This document shows positions 7,437 through 16,736 of a DNA stretch of 64,000 nt, piece after piece (positions within the stretch are counted from its first letter, which is position 1; each line of letters starts with the position of its first letter). This stretch comes from Caulobacteraceae bacterium (GTDB lineage Bacteria; Pseudomonadota; Alphaproteobacteria; Caulobacterales; Caulobacteraceae): NCBI GenBank assembly GCA_025450315.1, contig JANWHQ010000019.1, positions 1-64,000 of the forward strand, given 5' to 3'. The notes beneath the pieces are model-generated. The model saw only the letters and a program-made list of their open reading frames with translations, was not told the origin of the DNA and searched no databases. Both the position numbers and the translations under genes were made by a program.

Positions 7437-9443
7437 ATGTACGGCAACATCAGCACCGCACCGGATCACGTGCGCGAACTTCGGCTCACGCTCCTGGCGA
7501 ACGACTACGAGCCCGTCGCCGTTGCTGGAAAGGCCCCGGTTAGCTCCGGCTGGCAATCCAGAGGCCCGACCGCCGACAGCGTCGCTGCGGAAATCGACAA
7601 CTTCCCCGAAGCCCTCAACACCGGGCTCCGCACGGGGGGCCTCGTCGGAGTGGACATCGATCTGCTGGACCCCGAAGAGGCGGCCTCGGCGCAAGCCCTG
7701 GCCGAACAAGAGCTTGGGCCCACCCCCTTCGTCCGGGTCGGCCAGAAGGGAATGCTGCTCTGCTACGCCAACGCCGAGCCGCTCCGTAAGATTACCGTCG
7801 CCAGTCGCGATGGGGCCAAGGTCGAAATCTTGGGCGTCGGCCAGCAATTCGTCGCGTATGGCGATCACCCTGCGACGGGCGAGCCCTACCGTTGGACGGG
7901 GAGCGCGGAGCCCGCCGCGAGCGCGGCTTGGGAGCTGCCGCCCGTCTCGCCTGACCAGATCAGAGCGCTGGCCGACCGGCTGGCGAATTGGCTGCGCGAG
8001 CGGCACGCCGATGTGAAGGTCTCCGGTGACATGGGACGCTCTCCGGCGGAGGCCGTTCAGGTGCTGCCCCACCGCAACCTGCCGCCCCTGCCCCCGGAAG
8101 AAATTCGGGCGCGGCTGTATGCCTGCGATCCCGATTGCGAACGTGACCAATGGCGAAATCTCATCGCCGCGCTCCGGGCGACGCCCTGTTCCGACCCCGA
8201 GTTCGACGCCTGTGCGCTTGCCGAGCAATGGTCCACGACCGCGAGCCGGGACTTCGGCGATGATCCGGCGCAAGCGGCCCACAGGGTTTTCGAGACTATG
8301 CCGCCCAGGCACGGCGGCCTCCGGTCCGGCAGCTTCATTCGGATGACCGACGACGCCGGCTACAGCGGCCCCACGGTCGCCCACTCTGGCTCGCCGATCC
8401 CGGCGAATGGACAACCCTACCCTCGGCCCAAGTCTGCGGCCGAACTGGCATTCGGTGACTTTCCGCGGCCCGCGTTCGCGTGGGACCGCTTCATCCTTCA
8501 ACGTCACGTCAATCTGCTCTACGGCGACGGCGGCACCGGCAAGACCTTGCTCGCCGAGCATATCGCCTGCGCGGTGGCGGCTGGCCGTGAACTGTTCGGG
8601 TTCGAGACGGTGCAGATGCCGGTCCTGTTGGTGCTGGCGGAGGATGATGACGGGGAGACCAAGGCGCGACTGGAGGCCATCTGCCGAGCGCTCGGCCTGA
8701 ACCTGCCGGACCTCCCGTTGTCTATCTGGTGCCTGCCCGGCTGGGACCTCAACCTCGCCCACATCCGCGATGACGGCAGCTACACCGGCGGCCCGTTCAT
8801 GGAGCCGCTCAGGGCCGAGCTGGAGCGGATCGGGCCCTGCCTTCTGATCCTCGACACGGTCACGGACATCGCCGCGCTGGACGAGACCAAGCGCCCGCCG
8901 GTCAATGCGCTCTGCAAGGTCATCCTGGCGGGGCTGTGCCGGGAGTTTGGCGCGACTGTCCTGGTCAACGCCCATCCGAGCAAGGCCGCCATGGCGGACG
9001 GCAGCGACTATGCAGGATCGACGGCCTGGAACAACGCCGTGCGGAACCGCCTGTCGTTTAAACGACCTGATGCGAAGTCGCGCCGCCGCCTCTTGGAGGT
9101 GGCGAAGGCGAACTACGGGGAGCCGACCGAACTGGAATTGTACCTCATCGGTCCTGCGCTGGTGACGATGGCGGAGATCGCGGAAGACAGAGCCAGCGAG
9201 CGAGAAGCCGTGTGGGAGGTTGTTCGGGACCTTATTGCCGCGGGAGTGGACATCGTCCGCGGCAATGGAGCCGGGCAAAAGCCGCGGGATGTCGCCGAGG
9301 CGATCCACGAGCGCCTGAGCATCCGCCTGGACGCGAAGCAGGTGCTGGATCACCTCAACGCTTTGGAGCGGGCCGGTCGCCTTGCCTACGAGAAGGGGGG
9401 AAATGGAAAGCGCGGCCAGCGGGCGGGCTTTCGACTTCCCTGA
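7437..9443 (+). CDS. Bifunctional prim-pol / RepA-like helicase
   Basis: 668 aa from the ATG at 7437 (AAAAAGG upstream); an in-frame GTG at 7407 is less likely. The N-terminal prim-pol domain (about 10-190) carries the metal-binding GVDIDLL at 71-77. A PriCT-2-like helical segment follows (EEIRARL...DQWRNLIAALRA, about 220-250). Then an AAA/RecA-type ATPase of the RepA/AAA_25 kind: Walker A GDGGTGKT at 363-370, a Walker-B-like LLILDTVTDI, and VNAHPSKAAM. The C-terminus looks like a winged helix (VLDHLNALERAGRL). Such proteins prime and unwind DNA at an element's own origin, implying that the excised form can replicate. An iteron-like stretch lies 290 bp downstream. Confidence 0.85.
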   Translation: MYGNISTAPDHVRELRLTLLANDYEPVAVAGKAPVSSGWQSRGPTADSVAAEIDNFPEALNTGLRTGGLVGVDIDLLDPEEAASAQALAEQELGPTPFVRVGQKGMLLCYANAEPLRKITVASRDGAKVEILGVGQQFVAYGDHPATGEPYRWTGSAEPAASAAWELPPVSPDQIRALADRLANWLRERHADVKVSGDMGRSPAEAVQVLPHRNLPPLPPEEIRARLYACDPDCERDQWRNLIAALRATPCSDPEFDACALAEQWSTTASRDFGDDPAQAAHRVFETMPPRHGGLRSGSFIRMTDDAGYSGPTVAHSGSPIPANGQPYPRPKSAAELAFGDFPRPAFAWDRFILQRHVNLLYGDGGTGKTLLAEHIACAVAAGRELFGFETVQMPVLLVLAEDDDGETKARLEAICRALGLNLPDLPLSIWCLPGWDLNLAHIRDDGSYTGGPFMEPLRAELERIGPCLLILDTVTDIAALDETKRPPVNALCKVILAGLCREFGATVLVNAHPSKAAMADGSDYAGSTAWNNAVRNRLSFKRPDAKSRRRLLEVAKANYGEPTELELYLIGPALVTMAEIAEDRASEREAVWEVVRDLIAAGVDIVRGNGAGQKPRDVAEAIHERLSIRLDAKQVLDHLNALERAGRLAYEKGGNGKRGQRAGFRLP

Positions 9444-9811
9444 ACCGTTGCAAGCTCGGTCGTGAGCCCGTCGCAAGGGGTGTCGCAGGTACAGCGCGGG
9501 GATCTCGGGCGAACGACGGCGGACATCGCAAGGTGCGGCGTCGTATCCCCCTATCCCCTGGACTGCGACTGCCCTAGATCGGGCCGCCTCCGTCCGACGG
9601 ACGGTGCGCCCGCTTCGCCGGCCTTGGTGTTGGCCTCGCGCGTGAAAAGTTAGCGTATGTGCGTGCCTGAGAGAGGTCTATTCGGGGCATTTTCCGAGAG
9701 GACCTGGCAAGACTTCACCCCGGCGCATTTGCTAATGAGGTTAGCACATCCGATGTGCGGTTAGCGCTCTACGGGCGTTAGCAATCGATCGGCAGGGGCG
9801 TTGAGGGTGTC
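9444..9811. other. 368-bp non-coding region with iteron-like repeats
   Basis: No convincing gene on either strand. The right part (9731-9782) has three GTTAGC copies and two perfect dyads, listed separately. The left part shows only scattered short GC dyads. It separates the replication gene from the convergent HNH/73-aa pair and is a good position for an origin. Confidence 0.5.
9731..9782. repeat. Iteron/dyad cluster, possible origin of the element
   Basis: GTTAGC occurs at 9740-9745, 9760-9765 and 9777-9782. GCTAA(TGAGG)TTAGC forms a perfect 5-bp dyad at 9731-9745 and GCACATC(C)GATGTGC a perfect 7-bp dyad at 9744-9758. Direct repeats interleaved with dyads downstream of a primase-helicase gene resemble satellite or plasmid origins. 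It could equally be an operator region. Confidence 0.4.
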
Positions 9812-10033
9812 TCAGTTTCTATCGGGGAGGCACATTCGGCAGTTCGAATAGTTACGTGCCCCGACCCGCAGTTTGCCCTCCCCATCCGCAAAGACGCGTG
9901 CTGCCTCGTATGTGTCGGCTTCCTCGCACGTCACCCGCCAATCGTAGCCACTCCAGCGCTCTAATGCGACACAGCCGTGCCGGTGGATACGCACCGCCCG
10001 TTTGCGCGGTGACATGTACACGACAAAGCCCAT
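9812..10033 (-). CDS. 73-aa Cys/His-containing protein downstream of the HNH gene
   Basis: ATG start 33 bases after the stop of the 10067-11050 gene and in the same direction, so the two probably form an operon. Visible features: VVYMSPRKRAVRIHRHGC with closely spaced His and Cys, a Trp-containing middle, TYEAARVFAD, and CRMC near the C-terminus. The His/Cys pattern could bind zinc. No named family is recognised. Being small and second in the operon, it might be a partner or inhibitor of the HNH protein; that is inference only. Confidence 0.6.
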   Translation of the reverse strand: MGFVVYMSPRKRAVRIHRHGCVALERWSGYDWRVTCEEADTYEAARVFADGEGKLRVGARNYSNCRMCLPDRN

Positions 10034-10066
10034 CGGCCCTCCCGCTCGCGCACGTGTCTTGCGGCC

Positions 10067-11050
10067 TCACTCCGCCGCCTGTATGGCCCGGATCAGTCGC
10101 CGTGCGAGCTGATCATCGTCCGCGCCCTTCCAACGATTGATGAAGCGGCAAACGACCTGCACATTGTCTGGCGTATAGTGGCCGGCGCTGTCGATCCGAT
10201 CCAGCGACGCAAGCATCTGATCGTCTTCGCATTCACCGCGATAGCCCAACGGCAACCCCGTGAGAGCGCACCGATCTTCCTGTTCGCCCATCAGCCTGAG
10301 GATTAGAGCCTCGCACTCCTCGCGGCTCAAGTTGGTCTGCTTCTCTTTCATTCGGCGCTCGACCGTCTGGCCGTTGGCTTGAGCCACGGTCGTCAGCATC
10401 GTGTTTGCCATCTCGGCGGCCGACTTCTCTTTGGGGGAAAAGATGCGGCCGGACATCCGCTTCGCTTCTGCGGCCTTCCCGGCGAAAAGGGGCAGCGTAT
10501 GCCATCGGTCCAGCGGTTCACCTGCGATGAGCGCGCGCCCATAGTCGGCATAACCGCGGTCGTTGCTGAGCTGCTGGAACGTCGCCTCGGTAGCGAGGAA
10601 GTCTCGTGCCTTCGGATGCAGGGCCGACCAACGTAGCGGGCGGCCAGCGCCGTCTCGATCAGACCAGGGCTGGCACGGCTTTTCGAGCACCCACACCTTG
10701 GGGCCGTCGCGTTCGGGCCGGTCGGCGTCCTGTAGCGTCTCCGTTAGGCCGGTCGGCAGGGACATCGTCCACCACAGCGCGTCGCCCTGACGGCTGAGCC
10801 ACAGGTCGCCATTCGTGTCCCTGAGTTCTTCCATCAGATTGAACCAGCGACCGGCGGTCGGTTTGGTCGGAGGCAGCCCGAGCGCAGTCAACGCATGGGC
10901 AACGGACCATTGTATGTAGCCCTCTCGGTCACCGGACTGCCAAAACTCATGGGCGCCCACGACATCAAAAGTCGCGAGGGTGCTGTGTGCGAGGCACTGG
11001 GGCCAGAGGGTATTCCCCTGGCCGAAATTGGAGATGTAGACGCGGTCCAC
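10067..11050 (-). CDS. HNH-type nuclease-like protein with an unidentified N-terminal domain
   Basis: 327 aa, GTG start with GGGGA upstream. The C-terminal ~70 residues read as an HNH variant: C261-A-L-T-G, then ASLDRIDSAGHYTPDNVQVVC at 281-301 followed by N305 and K308. The SLDRIDS...Y..DNVQ form replaces the classical first His and is seen in several phage and restriction HNH proteins. The N-terminal ~200 residues open with VYISNFGQGNTLWPQC and are rich in Trp (FWQSGD, WSV, GRWFNLM, LWWTMSLP, PWSDR), with CQPWSD and ALHPKARDFL later; I do not recognise this domain. Aromatic-rich N-terminal modules joined to HNH domains often read modified DNA. It is divergent from hsdR with only 70 bp between starts. 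Confidence 0.65.
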   Translation of the reverse strand: MDRVYISNFGQGNTLWPQCLAHSTLATFDVVGAHEFWQSGDREGYIQWSVAHALTALGLPPTKPTAGRWFNLMEELRDTNGDLWLSRQGDALWWTMSLPTGLTETLQDADRPERDGPKVWVLEKPCQPWSDRDGAGRPLRWSALHPKARDFLATEATFQQLSNDRGYADYGRALIAGEPLDRWHTLPLFAGKAAEAKRMSGRIFSPKEKSAAEMANTMLTTVAQANGQTVERRMKEKQTNLSREECEALILRLMGEQEDRCALTGLPLGYRGECEDDQMLASLDRIDSAGHYTPDNVQVVCRFINRWKGADDDQLARRLIRAIQAAE

Positions 11051-11120
11051 CCGGCGGTCCCCGATCCGTCCAATGCTGGCATTTGCTCAGGCAATGCTTC
11101 CCCCGCATAGTCAACTCCAA

Positions 11121-13850
11121 ATGGCAAAGCCCGAAGAACGCGCCCGCCAGCTCATCGACGGCCAGCTCAGGGCGGCGGGCTGGGCGATCCAAGACCGCGA
11201 GGAAATGAACCTCGGCGCGGGTCTTGGCGTCGCGGTGCGCGAGTATCCGCTTGCCGCCGGTCCTTGCGATTACCTCCTGTTCGTCGACCGCCGTGCCTGC
11301 GGCGTGCTGGAGGCCAAGCCCGAAGGCAAAACGCTGTCGGGCGTGGCGGAACAGGCGAGCGGGTATCAGTTTGAATTGCCTGCGCACCTAGCCCACTGGG
11401 GCGATCCGCTCCGGTTCGACTACGAGGCTAGCGGCTCGGAGACGCTGTTCAGCGACCGCGCCGACCCTGAGCAGAGGTCCCGCTATGTCTTCAGCGTCCA
11501 CCGCCCTGAGACCTTGCTGGAGTGGCTGAAAAACGGCTCCTCGCTCCGAGCGCGGTTCACGACCATGCCGCCGTTAGTGACGGATGGCCTGCGCGACTGC
11601 CAGATCGAGGCGATCACGGCCCTGGAGGTCTCTTTGGCCGAGGCCAGGCCTCGCGCCCTGGTGCAGATGACCATGGGGGCGGGCAAGACCTTCACGGCCG
11701 CCACACAGAGCTACCGCCTGCTCGCCCATGCGGGGGCGTCCCGCGTGCTCTTCTTGGTGGATCGCAACAACCTCGGCCGGCAGACCCTCAAGGAGTTCCA
11801 GGCTTACCGGCCCCCTGGAACGGGCCGGCTGTTCACCGAACTCTACAACGTCCAGCGCCTTGGCCCGGCGGGCCTCGACCCTGACGCCAAGGTGGTGATC
11901 TCCACCATCCAGCGCGTCTTCGCCCAGCTCTCCGGCCAGGAGCTGCCGGAGGAGGACGAAGAGGCCAGCGCCTATGAAGGCGAGACCCAGGGCGCGCCTC
12001 AAGAGGTCTCCTATAGCCAGGCCCTGCCGCCCGAGACCTTCGACATCGTCATCGTGGACGAATGCCACCGCTCGATCTATGGCCGCTGGCGACAGGTGCT
12101 GGAGTACTTCGACGCCTTTCAGATCGGTCTGACGGCCACCCCGTCGGCGCACACCTTGGGCTACTTTCAGAAGAACCTGGTCGCCGAGTACCCCTATGAG
12201 CGTTCGGTAATAGACGGCGTGAACGTCCCGTTCGACGTGTTCCGTATACGGACCGAGATCGGCGAGCGCGGCGGCAAAGTGCCCGCCGGCTTCACGGTGC
12301 CCAAGCGCGACCGGCACACCCGCCGCCAAAGGTACGAGGAGCTGACCGACGACCTGATCTACGCACCCTCCGAACTCGACCGCTCGGTGATCGCGCCCAA
12401 CCAGATCAGGACGGTGCTGGAAACCTACCGCGACACCCTGCCGAACGACCTGTTCCCCGGCCGCACCGAGGTCCCCAAGACGCTGATCTTCGCCAAAGAC
12501 GACCATCACGCCGAGGAGATCGTCCACATCGCCCGCGAGGTGTTCGGCAAGGGCAACGACTTCGCTAAGAAGATCACCTACCGCGTCACCGGTATCAGTC
12601 CCGAGGAGCTGATCTCGGCCTTCCGCAACCAGTATCACCCCCGCATCGCCGTCACCGTCGACATGATCGCCACCGGCACTGACATCAAGCCGGTGGAGGT
12701 GCTGATCTTCCTGCGCGACGTGAAGTCCGCCCTCTACTTCGAGCAGATGAAGGGCCGGGGCGTACGGACCATCAACCCCTCCGACCTGACCAACGTCACG
12801 CCCGACGCCCGCACCAAGGATCGCTTCGTCCTGATCGATGCCGTAGGCGTCAGCGAAAGCGCCAAGACCATCGCCCCGCCCCTGGAGCGCGAACCAACGG
12901 TCGCCTTCCACAAGCTCTTGGAACAGGTCGCCAGCGGCCGCAGCGATCCCGAGGTGGTCTCCACCCTGGCCGTCCGCCTCGCGGCCCTGGACCGCAAGCT
13001 AAACGAGGAAGACCACGCGCGGGTCATCGAGGCCACGGGCGGGCGCACGATCAAGGACATCGCCTCAGGCCTTCTGGAAAGCCTGGACAATGACCGCATC
13101 GCCGAGGCGACCGAGTCCCCCGTCACGGACGCACGGTTTGACGCCACGGCCGCGCGGATGCGCGCCGAGGCCCTGCGTGTGCTGACTGACGCCCCCGCTG
13201 TACGAAAGCTCCTGAACGACCTGAAGACCCAAAGCGAGGTGGTAATCGACGAGTTTAGCCGCGACGCGGTGGTCTCCACGGGCTTCGACGAAAAGGCGGC
13301 CACGGAGATAACCGGCCGCTTCCGCCAGTTCCTGGACGAGAACCAGGACCAGCTCACCGCCTTGGCAATCCTCTACGGCAAGCCCCACGCCGCCCGTCGG
13401 CTCACCTACGCCAGCCTGGAAGAGCTTCGCGCCGCCCTCGCTCGGCCGCCGTGGCTGCTGCAGCCGGTCGCGCTCTGGGCGGCCTACAAGCGGCTTTCCA
13501 ACGGCGCGGTTAGAGCCGACCCGGCACGCGTGCTGACCGACATAGTGTCTCTGGTCCACTACGCCCTCGGCCAGCGCGAAAGCCTTGCGCCCCTGTCATC
13601 AGAGGTGGCCGGGCGGTTCAACCTCTGGCTCGGCCGCGAGGAGCGTGCGGGCCGTAAGTACGACGCTGAGCAGCAGGGTTGGCTGGAAGCGATCCGCGAC
13701 CATCTGGCTGCGAATATTGACCTCGGCTTGCGCGACCTTCAGGAACTTCCCCGGTTCTCTGAGCGTGGCGGCGTCGTAGCGGCGCGGGCCGCCTTCGGTG
13801 CGCGGCTTCCCGAGCTGATTGAAGACCTGTCGGACGCGTTGGTGGCCTAG
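11121..13850 (+). CDS. hsdR: Type I restriction enzyme R subunit
   Basis: 909 aa from the ATG at 11121 (MAKPEERARQ); the frame is open 48 bases further upstream without a good ribosome site. The N-terminal nuclease domain shows D50, E64 and K66 (the PD-(D/E)xK triad, ending VLEAK) and the Q78/Y82 motif in EQASGY. The motor follows: Walker A MGAGKT at 185-190, DECH at 313-316, TATPSA at 338-343, later ATGTDIKPVEVLIF and QMKGRGVRT. It cleaves unmethylated foreign DNA after ATP-driven translocation, in complex with HsdM and HsdS. The order R-S-M is less common than M-S-R or R-M-S. hsdS begins 14 bases after the stop. Confidence 0.95.
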   Translation: MAKPEERARQLIDGQLRAAGWAIQDREEMNLGAGLGVAVREYPLAAGPCDYLLFVDRRACGVLEAKPEGKTLSGVAEQASGYQFELPAHLAHWGDPLRFDYEASGSETLFSDRADPEQRSRYVFSVHRPETLLEWLKNGSSLRARFTTMPPLVTDGLRDCQIEAITALEVSLAEARPRALVQMTMGAGKTFTAATQSYRLLAHAGASRVLFLVDRNNLGRQTLKEFQAYRPPGTGRLFTELYNVQRLGPAGLDPDAKVVISTIQRVFAQLSGQELPEEDEEASAYEGETQGAPQEVSYSQALPPETFDIVIVDECHRSIYGRWRQVLEYFDAFQIGLTATPSAHTLGYFQKNLVAEYPYERSVIDGVNVPFDVFRIRTEIGERGGKVPAGFTVPKRDRHTRRQRYEELTDDLIYAPSELDRSVIAPNQIRTVLETYRDTLPNDLFPGRTEVPKTLIFAKDDHHAEEIVHIAREVFGKGNDFAKKITYRVTGISPEELISAFRNQYHPRIAVTVDMIATGTDIKPVEVLIFLRDVKSALYFEQMKGRGVRTINPSDLTNVTPDARTKDRFVLIDAVGVSESAKTIAPPLEREPTVAFHKLLEQVASGRSDPEVVSTLAVRLAALDRKLNEEDHARVIEATGGRTIKDIASGLLESLDNDRIAEATESPVTDARFDATAARMRAEALRVLTDAPAVRKLLNDLKTQSEVVIDEFSRDAVVSTGFDEKAATEITGRFRQFLDENQDQLTALAILYGKPHAARRLTYASLEELRAALARPPWLLQPVALWAAYKRLSNGAVRADPARVLTDIVSLVHYALGQRESLAPLSSEVAGRFNLWLGREERAGRKYDAEQQGWLEAIRDHLAANIDLGLRDLQELPRFSERGGVVAARAAFGARLPELIEDLSDALVA

Positions 13851-13863
13851 GGGGAACGACCGA

Positions 13864-15282
13864 GTGCTAAGGGGGGCAAGACGGGCTGCCACGCCGACAG
13901 AGCCAGTTGAGGGGCCGTGGGCGCTGCCAGAAGGATGGCGGTGGGAGCGTGCTGCCGAGATCGCCAATATTGTTGGAGGTGGGACGCCGCGCAACGCTGC
14001 GGACCCTTTGAACTACGACCCAGCCGGAACGCCATGGATCACCCCCGCAGACCTTTCGGGGTACGACCGCGCGATCATCGGTCGAGGTGCCAGAAGCCTC
14101 TCTGAGCAAGGCCTGAAAAGATCGGCGGCACGGGTAATGCCAGCCGGCACGGTTCTTATCTCGTCAAGGGCTCCGGTTGGCTATTGCGCTGTCGCCAGCC
14201 GACCCGTTGCCACCAACCAGGGGTTCAAGAGCCTAGTCCTGCGTGACGGCATCGACCCATTCTTCGTCCGATACTATGTGCTCCGTTCAAAGCAGTACCT
14301 TCAGGACAACTCCAGCGGCACGACCTTCAAGGAATTGTCGGGCTCAGCCATGGGCGAGCTCATGTTCCCGCTAGCGCCGCTCGATGTCCAACACCGCATT
14401 GTCGCTCGGATAGACGCGCTGTTTGCCGAGATCGAGGAGGGTGAGCAGGCGCTGGCAGCCGCGACGGAAGGGCTAGAGGCGTATCGCAAGGCTCTGTTCA
14501 AGGCCGCTGTCACCGGCGACCTAACCGCTGACTGGCGGAAGGCCAACCCGCCCGCCGAGACCGGTCAGGACCTCATGCGCCGCGTCCTCGCCGACCGTCG
14601 AGCCCGCTGGGAAGCAGAGCCGAGCAACACCAAAAAGCACTACAATGAACCCGCTGGTCCAGGGTCCGACGAGAGGCCCAATTTGCCGGAGCGATGGGCC
14701 TGGACCCGGCTGGAACAGCTAGGTGAAGTGGTGAGAGGTGCCTCGCCCCGACCTGCCGGACATCCGAGGTATTTTGGAGGTACTATTCCGTGGATCACTG
14801 TGGGATCTATCACACGTGACAATGGCATCTACCTCCATCGAACGGATACTTTTCTCACTGAGGAGGGGCGCCAGAAAAGCAGGTTCATACAGCCGGGCAC
14901 ATTCCTGCTAACCAATAGTGGTTTTACACTCGGTGTGCCAAAGATATCAATGATCGGAGGGTGCATAAACGACGGAGTAGTTGCGATAAATATTTTGGAC
15001 GAAGATGTAAAGGTCTTTCTATATTTCTACCTTTCAACGAAGACTGAAGAATTGAGAAATATAAGGCGGGGACAAGATCAGCCCAATCTGAATACCTCGA
15101 TAGTAAAAGATATACGCGTGCCGATCCCGCCCGTTAGCGAGATAAGACAAATTAATCGTCTTCTGCTTGATTGTGGGGATCGGCTTGTCGGGCTGGAGCC
15201 AACGCTCCGGGGCGCAACTCGTGGTCCGGCCCTCCGCCAAGCCATCCTCGCCGCCGCTTTCCGGGGAGACCTCGCGGTATGA
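13864..15282 (+). CDS. hsdS: Type I restriction-modification specificity subunit
   Basis: 472 aa from the GTG at 13864, preceded by AGGGGGA eight bases upstream. Two target-recognition domains and two conserved helical repeats are visible. TRD1 runs about 15-170, from PEGWRWERAAEIANIVGGGTP. The first helical repeat has QHRIVARIDALFAEIEEGEQ and EAYRKALFKAAVTGDLT. TRD2 starts at LPERWAWTRLEQLGEVVRG and ends near PPVSEIRQINRLLL; the closing ALRQAILAAAFRGDL mirrors the first repeat's end. The DNA of TRD2, roughly 14,900-15,130, is markedly AT-rich (two 60-base lines counted at about 40% and 32% GC), unlike everything around it. That marks a recently imported recognition domain. The stop overlaps hsdM as ATGA. 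Confidence 0.93.
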   Translation: MLRGARRAATPTEPVEGPWALPEGWRWERAAEIANIVGGGTPRNAADPLNYDPAGTPWITPADLSGYDRAIIGRGARSLSEQGLKRSAARVMPAGTVLISSRAPVGYCAVASRPVATNQGFKSLVLRDGIDPFFVRYYVLRSKQYLQDNSSGTTFKELSGSAMGELMFPLAPLDVQHRIVARIDALFAEIEEGEQALAAATEGLEAYRKALFKAAVTGDLTADWRKANPPAETGQDLMRRVLADRRARWEAEPSNTKKHYNEPAGPGSDERPNLPERWAWTRLEQLGEVVRGASPRPAGHPRYFGGTIPWITVGSITRDNGIYLHRTDTFLTEEGRQKSRFIQPGTFLLTNSGFTLGVPKISMIGGCINDGVVAINILDEDVKVFLYFYLSTKTEELRNIRRGQDQPNLNTSIVKDIRVPIPPVSEIRQINRLLLDCGDRLVGLEPTLRGATRGPALRQAILAAAFRGDLAV

Positions 15283-16736
15283 ATGAAGCGGCACTGGTCT
15301 CCAAGGTCTGGAACTACGCCCACGTGCTGCGCGACGAAGGCGTCAGCTATGGCGACTATGTCGGCCAGATCAGCTTCCTGTTGTTCCTCAAGATGGACGA
15401 GGAGCGCACAACCTATCTGAACGAGCCCTCGGCGATCCCCGCCGAGTACCAATGGGACGCGCTTCGCGGCAAGTCGGGAGAGGCGCTGGACGTCCACTAC
15501 AAGGCCGCGCTCGCGGCCCTGTCAAAACGCACGGATTTCGTCGGTGCGCTGTTCCTGAAGGCCGAGAGCAAGATCAACGATCCGGCCCGCCTCCAGCGCC
15601 TTGTCAGTCTGATCGACGGCGAGACCTGGATGGGCATCGACGTCGACGTCAAGGGCACGATCTACGAGGGCCTGCTGGAACGCAACGCCGGCGAGGTGAG
15701 GAGCGGGGCGGGCCAGTACTTCACCCCCCGCGCCCTGATCCAGGCCATGGTCGAGGTGGTCGATCCCGAGCCGGACCAGACCATCTGTGACCCCGCTTGC
15801 GGCACCGGTGGTTTCCTGCTCGCGGCCTATGAGCACATGAAGAAGAAGCCCGCCGCCCAGGACCGCAAGGTCTCAGGCCGGCTGAGGGAAGAGACCTTCC
15901 AGGGTTACGACATTGTGGCCGACGTGGTGCGGCTGTGCGCAATGAACCTCTATTTGCACGGCATCGGCGGGGCCGCCTCACCGGTGGAGGCGCGTGACGC
16001 GCTGCTGTCCGACTCTGGCGGGCGGTACGACTTGGTGCTGACAAATCCGCCCTTCGGCAAGCGTCAGTCGTTTCGCATCGTCAACGAGGAAGGTGGCATC
16101 GAAACCGAGCGGCAGGAGTACGTCCGCGAGGATTTCACGGTCATCACCTCCAACAAGCAGCTCAACTTTCTCCAGCACGTCATGACGATCCTGAAACCGG
16201 GCGGGACCGCCGCTGTGGTGCTGCCAGACAACGTGCTGTTCGAGGGCGGCGCGGGTGAGACGCTGCGTCGACGCCTACTGCGGGACTTCAACTTACACAC
16301 TCTGCTGCGCCTGCCGACGGGCATCTTCTACAGCCAGGGCGTGAAGGCGAACGTCCTGTTCTTCGAGAAGGTCGCCGGCGGGGAGCACATCGCGACCAAG
16401 GACCTCTGGGTCTACGACTTCCGCACCAACCAGAACTTCACCCTGCGCGAACGCCCGTTGAGGCGCGCCGATCTCGATGACTTTGTCGCCTGCTACCAGA
16501 GCGCGCTTGGTCCCCACATGCGCAAGGCGACCGAGCGGTTCCGCAAGTTCAGCTACGACGAGCTGGCCGCCCGTGACAAGCTGAACCTCGACATCTTCTG
16601 GCTCAAGGACGACGGCCACATAGACCCCGACAGCCTGCCCCCTCCCGACGTGGTCGCCGCTGAGATTGTGGAGAACCTGGAACTGGCGTTGGAGAAGTTC
16701 AGGAAGGTCGCCGCTGAACTGGAGCAGGCGGGCTGA
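15279..16736 (+). CDS. hsdM: Type I restriction-modification methyltransferase (M) subunit
   Basis: 485 aa from the ATG at 15279, which shares ATGA with the hsdS stop. N-terminal HsdM helical domain (VWNYAHVLRDEGVSYGDYV...ISFLLFLKM). The N6-adenine methylase core has the SAM motif DPACGTGGFLLAAY and the catalytic NPPF (VLTNPPFGK), preceded by the AGQYFTPRALIQAMV motif. It methylates adenine at the site read by HsdS and protects the host. Tight coupling to hsdS and to the following mrr indicates a single transcript from the 11,051-11,120 region. Confidence 0.96.
   Translation: MNEAALVSKVWNYAHVLRDEGVSYGDYVGQISFLLFLKMDEERTTYLNEPSAIPAEYQWDALRGKSGEALDVHYKAALAALSKRTDFVGALFLKAESKINDPARLQRLVSLIDGETWMGIDVDVKGTIYEGLLERNAGEVRSGAGQYFTPRALIQAMVEVVDPEPDQTICDPACGTGGFLLAAYEHMKKKPAAQDRKVSGRLREETFQGYDIVADVVRLCAMNLYLHGIGGAASPVEARDALLSDSGGRYDLVLTNPPFGKRQSFRIVNEEGGIETERQEYVREDFTVITSNKQLNFLQHVMTILKPGGTAAVVLPDNVLFEGGAGETLRRRLLRDFNLHTLLRLPTGIFYSQGVKANVLFFEKVAGGEHIATKDLWVYDFRTNQNFTLRERPLRRADLDDFVACYQSALGPHMRKATERFRKFSYDELAARDKLNLDIFWLKDDGHIDPDSLPPPDVVAAEIVENLELALEKFRKVAAELEQAG

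Noticed and set aside
9462-9653. 63-codon open frame after the primase gene
   Set aside because: Poor composition for a protein, no ribosome site and no recognisable pattern; probably chance.
9812-11050. Classical toxin-antitoxin pair
   Set aside because: The small gene is downstream, the large protein is 327 aa with a nuclease-like domain, and no DNA-binding antitoxin motif is seen. A partner or inhibitor role is kept only as a hypothesis.
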